DNA of 64,000 bases, from positions 189,803 through 253,802 of the forward strand of contig NZ_HE997451.1 of NCBI RefSeq assembly GCF_000312525.1, given 5' to 3'. The DNA comes from Bartonella florencae (lineage in GTDB: Bacteria; Pseudomonadota; Alphaproteobacteria; Rhizobiales; Rhizobiaceae). Shown piece after piece: positions 60,976 through 64,000 of the stretch. The notes under the pieces are model-generated. The model was not told where the DNA came from and made no database searches. It was given only the letters and a program-made list of their open reading frames with translations. Both the position numbers and the translations under genes were made by a program. How positions within the stretch are numbered: position 1 is the stretch's first letter; each line of letters opens with the position of its first letter.

Positions 60976-61887
60976 TCATGCTCTACTCATAATTTGTTCA
61001 AATTTTTTGGGATTTTTCTCAACCCATGCTGCAAATTCTGCTTCCGGCATGGAAAAAAGCGTTCTCACATCCATACCGCCTGTTGGAACTTGCCCACCTC
61101 GTGCTGTGAGTGTTCGCGCTGCTTGAGAGCGCTCTTGAAGGGCTCCTACTTCGTCCTTAACTGGCGTTCCACTATAGCCAAAAGCTTTTGCTTTTTGCAC
61201 CAAAACCTCAATTGGATTTATACCGGCTTTCTGACACTGCTGGCATATTTGGCGCAATTCAGCACCAATTTGCTGTTGCCGTGCTACAGGGTCTTTCCAT
61301 TGCGGATAAAGGCTTGCTTGCGCTTGTAGAACATTGTCTGCTCTTTCATAGAGATAGTCCGTGATACTATCTAAATCTGGATATTTATCTTGTACCTGCG
61401 CTTTGGCTTGCTCAAAATAATCCCCTAACTTTTGGCGTTCATATTCCTCTTGACTCATGCGCTCTTGGCTCTCTCTCATATGAGAAAACTCATCAAGCAA
61501 TTTCTGTTGTTCCTGTACCTTATGACTAAGCCATGCAACATGTGCTTTTGGGTCGTCTTCTAGAGAGGGAACATTTTCATCACGGTGGCGCGTGATTTCT
61601 TCTTGCATTGCAGCATATTTTTGCGCAAGTTCAATAGCCAATTCACGCGCTTCAATGGCGCTTTGTTCTGCCTTTTGGCGTGCTTGCCGCTCTTGCTCTA
61701 ATTTATCAGATTCTATTGCATCAGAACTTGGCTGCTCCTGAAGAGCTTCTACAGGTGGCTGTTCAGAACTTTCCTCTGATTCAAACACCTCTTCAACTTG
61801 CTCTGGCTCAATCAATTCAACAGCATTATCACTGGCAAAATGTTCATCATAGATTGCTTGCTCTTCAGGTGTAAACTCTTCTTCCAT
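60976..61887 (-). CDS. Probable capsid scaffolding protein
   Basis: A 303-residue protein with a very acidic N-terminus (about 1-60), then a long Gln/Glu/Ala/Arg-rich coiled coil (about 62-180) and a less charged C-terminal end. It has no catalytic motif. Its place between portal and capsid genes and this composition are those of a scaffold that is removed from the mature head. GGAG lies upstream of the ATG. Confidence 0.75.
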   Translation of the reverse strand: MEEEFTPEEQAIYDEHFASDNAVELIEPEQVEEVFESEESSEQPPVEALQEQPSSDAIESDKLEQERQARQKAEQSAIEARELAIELAQKYAAMQEEITRHRDENVPSLEDDPKAHVAWLSHKVQEQQKLLDEFSHMRESQERMSQEEYERQKLGDYFEQAKAQVQDKYPDLDSITDYLYERADNVLQAQASLYPQWKDPVARQQQIGAELRQICQQCQKAGINPIEVLVQKAKAFGYSGTPVKDEVGALQERSQAARTLTARGGQVPTGGMDVRTLFSMPEAEFAAWVEKNPKKFEQIMSRA

Positions 61888-61903
61888 ATTCTCTTTTGCT
61901 CCT

Positions 61904-63958
61904 TTAGTAGATTCGCGCTCTTTCGGTTGTTGCTCGATACTGTTCCAACTGCGCTCGATACGCCTTTCGCTCTAGGTCACGCTGCGCTATCTCATTCTTC
62001 TCTTTTTCTAGTTCAAGCTGCATGCGCGCTTGTTCTTGTTTCAAGAAAAGCTCAATATTTTTCTGCTGCAACGCTGCTTGTTTTTGTTGCGCATCGAGTT
62101 GATAGAGTGTTCCCTTTGCTTGTGCTTCCTGTTGTAAAGCGGCAATCTTTGCTTGTTGCTCTGGCGTTAATTGTGCTCCTTGGCTTTGTTGCATCATCTG
62201 CTGTTGCTGTTGTTCTTGTTGTGCTTGCTGCGCCTTTGCCGTTAAACTTGCCACCAATGTTGCCGGTAGTGGTGAAAGCTTTAAAAGATCTGGAATCATC
62301 TCTGGTGTTAAGAAACCACCAAGCAACGGCAACATTTGTGTAATCGCCGCAAAAGTTCTTTCTTTTTCATTGGGGCTTGTCGGTGAATCATCAACAATAA
62401 TGTCGTATTCAAGCGTCGTTACAGCTTCACGTGTTAAGGGCACATACTGCGCATTTTCTGATCCAGAAATCCGTACCAAACGCCCATCAGAGAGATAATT
62501 CTGGATGAGATAAAGGATAATCTTTCCCTGTCGGCACCGATAAAGCTTAAGATTATCAAACAGCCCCGCAAGCAAATTAAGCGTTGATTGCCGGCGTGTA
62601 TTTTCCAGCACATTGGCTTGATTAACCTCTCTTGTGCCAATAAACTCTGCCGATAATCCTGTGACATGCGTTATCGCTTCACGCGATTCATTAAACAACT
62701 GAAAGAAGCCTTGAGGAAATTGTGCACTTGGCTTTGGCTGGATTTTTCCTCCTGTAAGCGCCCCGTTTTTAACCCAAGTAATCGTATCGGTTCGTGCCCA
62801 ATTTTCTAGGGCTTGGCGCTCATCATCAAACGCACCTCGTTCTGCCATCAAGCCACCTTTGGCTTGACTATTCAAAATATACATGACCTGACTAAAATAT
62901 TTATTCGACCATTTTTGTGGATCTTTTGCGGGGCGAACAATCCCGTAAAACTGGTTCTTAAGTTTATCCAACGTGCCTGTGATACATTCCCAACCAAGCT
63001 GCCCATCAGGTGCTAACGGTTTATCGGGCTTTGCCAAAAGACGCCGTCCTAGAAAAGCGCGTCTTACCACTTTTTTATGAAAAGACACTCCTTGTAGTTG
63101 TGGTACAACCCTTTGAAGCTGTTCGAACTCTTGTGTGCTATAACTGCGCATCTGTCCCGTTTGAAGATCAGGCGCCTTGAAATAAGCTTCGTATTCAAAC
63201 CAACGACATTCAACAAGTGTAACATACCGTTTTCCAGAAAGTGACTCTGATGATGAAGCAGTATTGGAATCCTCATGATAGGCATCAAGTGATACATGAT
63301 ACTCCTCACAAGCGGTTGTACTATCGATTGCCCAATCGGCATGAAGATCTTCAACTGCCACATCAGGAAAAAGATTTTTTGCATCTTCAATGGGTTTACG
63401 ATCAACATACCACAGACGCTGCGCATCAATGAGATTGGGTCGCACAGCATTGGCATCCCATACCATTTTTAAGGGATCTAAACGCTGGACAGCGGGGGTT
63501 CCTTCAGGATCTGTTTCATAATCAAGTCTGGTATCTGTCCAGCCCATGCCACAAATGACCATATCCTGAAAAGCATCGGAATCGGCATATTCCGCCTCTG
63601 CCTCATCACGAAACCATTCTGCTGCTCCAGTAAGCAATTCATTGGATATTGCGGCTCCTACTTGCCGTGGTTGAAACTGCACTTCACGCTTGTTATTACG
63701 CTCTGCCCCAACAATTGCATTCACAAGGGGTGCAATGCGGTTAAAAGTCATGACGGGGCGCCGCTGCGCCTTTAAAACCGCAAGATCTTCCTCTGCCCAT
63801 TGACGACCATTATAAAAATTAAAATCTTCACGCGCCTGTTCACGCCATTCATTAACGTGTTCAATATCTTCAACATACCAAGATTTTAAGCGCCTATAGA
63901 GTTCATATTCATCAAAATCTGTCGTTTGTTTAGAGTTATGACTTAGAATGCCATCCAT
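61904..63958 (-). CDS. Portal protein, P22-like family
   Basis: A 684-residue protein forming the ring through which DNA enters and leaves the head. The N-terminal part has FYNGRQWAEED and RPVMTFNRIAPLVNAIVGAE, and later FIGTREVNQANVLENTR, patterns I associate with P22-type and N4-like podovirus portals. The last 110 residues (about 570-684) are extremely Gln-rich coiled coil (QQEQQQQQMMQQ), which in P22-type portals forms the long internal barrel. The upstream gene's last codons overlap its start. Confidence 0.82.
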   Translation of the reverse strand: MDGILSHNSKQTTDFDEYELYRRLKSWYVEDIEHVNEWREQAREDFNFYNGRQWAEEDLAVLKAQRRPVMTFNRIAPLVNAIVGAERNNKREVQFQPRQVGAAISNELLTGAAEWFRDEAEAEYADSDAFQDMVICGMGWTDTRLDYETDPEGTPAVQRLDPLKMVWDANAVRPNLIDAQRLWYVDRKPIEDAKNLFPDVAVEDLHADWAIDSTTACEEYHVSLDAYHEDSNTASSSESLSGKRYVTLVECRWFEYEAYFKAPDLQTGQMRSYSTQEFEQLQRVVPQLQGVSFHKKVVRRAFLGRRLLAKPDKPLAPDGQLGWECITGTLDKLKNQFYGIVRPAKDPQKWSNKYFSQVMYILNSQAKGGLMAERGAFDDERQALENWARTDTITWVKNGALTGGKIQPKPSAQFPQGFFQLFNESREAITHVTGLSAEFIGTREVNQANVLENTRRQSTLNLLAGLFDNLKLYRCRQGKIILYLIQNYLSDGRLVRISGSENAQYVPLTREAVTTLEYDIIVDDSPTSPNEKERTFAAITQMLPLLGGFLTPEMIPDLLKLSPLPATLVASLTAKAQQAQQEQQQQQMMQQSQGAQLTPEQQAKIAALQQEAQAKGTLYQLDAQQKQAALQQKNIELFLKQEQARMQLELEKEKNEIAQRDLERKAYRAQLEQYRATTERARIY

Positions 63959-64000
63959 GATGCCGCTTCTCTTTCCATAGTGCGATAACGTTCTTGTTGC
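63943..64000 (-). CDS. C-terminal end of an upstream phage gene
   Basis: Eighteen codons, ending EREAASWMAF and a TAA, run off the right edge and overlap the portal start by 16 bp. The overlap is like those elsewhere in this block. Too little is visible to identify it; the terminase large subunit would be the usual gene at this place. Confidence 0.4.
   Translation of the reverse strand, partial: QQERYRTMEREAASWMAF

Larger units (their letters stand above)
45676..64000 (-). mobile_element. Left part of a podovirus-type prophage next to tRNA-Ser
   Basis: About 18 kb of closely packed minus-strand phage genes, running off the right edge of the window. They cover virion head (portal, scaffold, N4-gp56-type capsid), short-tail proteins (gp4-like and gp10-like), probable ejection proteins, fibres, lysis genes and an XRE regulator. 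There is no tail tube, sheath or tape-measure gene. No frame in the structural block is visibly broken, so it could be functional or recently acquired. The integrase, replication genes and terminase, and the right end, are not in the window. The left limit is inferred from the tRNA and could lie a little inside it. Confidence 0.88.

Noticed and set aside
60601-61329. 242-codon plus-strand ORF opposite the capsid and scaffold genes
   Set aside because: Both genes on the minus strand are well supported; the antisense frame is rich in Ser, Leu and Cys, as expected for a shadow.
61798-62343. 181-codon plus-strand ORF opposite the portal C-terminus
   Set aside because: It arises from complementing the Gln-rich repeat codons of the portal gene, giving Leu/Val/Ala runs.

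Overview
The window is AT-rich DNA from an alphaproteobacterium of the Rhizobiales, most likely a Bartonella. The main reasons are the gene order (suf cluster; mfd-sdhE; lolD-lolC-proS-rnj-birA joined to a complete 14-gene nuo operon), an RNase E with the long S1-domain insertion typical of alphaproteobacteria, an IalB-family (invasion-associated locus B) secreted protein, and the many decaying genes expected of a host-restricted bacterium. The genus is an inference from protein style and layout; no database search was possible.

Layout. 1-4013 (minus): Fe-S cluster assembly, sufD (cut by the window edge), sufC, sufB and a cysteine desulfurase whose 5' end is separated from its body by a frameshift in a run of eight A. 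4168-7073 (plus): alpha/beta hydrolase, tyrS, peroxiredoxin bcp. 7182-12355 (minus): prfB with its programmed frameshift, penicillin-binding protein 1A, and an N-acetylmuramoyl-L-alanine amidase. 12954-15581 (plus): RNase E with a clear terminator. 15672-16286 (minus): IalB-family protein. 16690-19433 is a decay zone with a wrecked YejA-type peptide-binding protein gene and fragments of a small secreted protein gene. 19645-29562 (minus): mfd, sdhE, lolD, lolC, proS, rnj, birA. 29562-44217 (minus): nuoA to nuoN, all 14 subunits of respiratory complex I in standard order with tight spacing.

44537-45675 holds tRNA-Asp(GTC), tRNA-Val(TAC) and tRNA-Ser(TGA). Downstream of tRNA-Val is a broken XRE-type regulator gene; downstream of tRNA-Ser is an intact relative. 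The homology reaches back almost to each tRNA 3' end, which suggests that related elements entered at two tRNA genes.

45676-64000 is the left part of a prophage that runs off the window. All its genes are on the minus strand. Read from right to left they are: end of an unidentified gene, portal, scaffold, N4-gp56-type major capsid protein, a small head protein, a gp4-like adaptor, a P22 gp10-like tail protein, a small protein, an S74-chaperone protein, two large proteins that are probably ejected with the DNA, a lytic transglycosylase, a tail-collar fibre, a small protein, a glycine-rich fibre, a GH24 lysozyme, a spanin-like overlapping pair, a small membrane protein and the XRE regulator. 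The absence of tail-tube, sheath and tape-measure genes points to a short-tailed (podovirus) particle. No integrase, replication genes or terminase are visible, so they should lie to the right of the window. I saw no rRNA, CRISPR array or intact insertion sequence.
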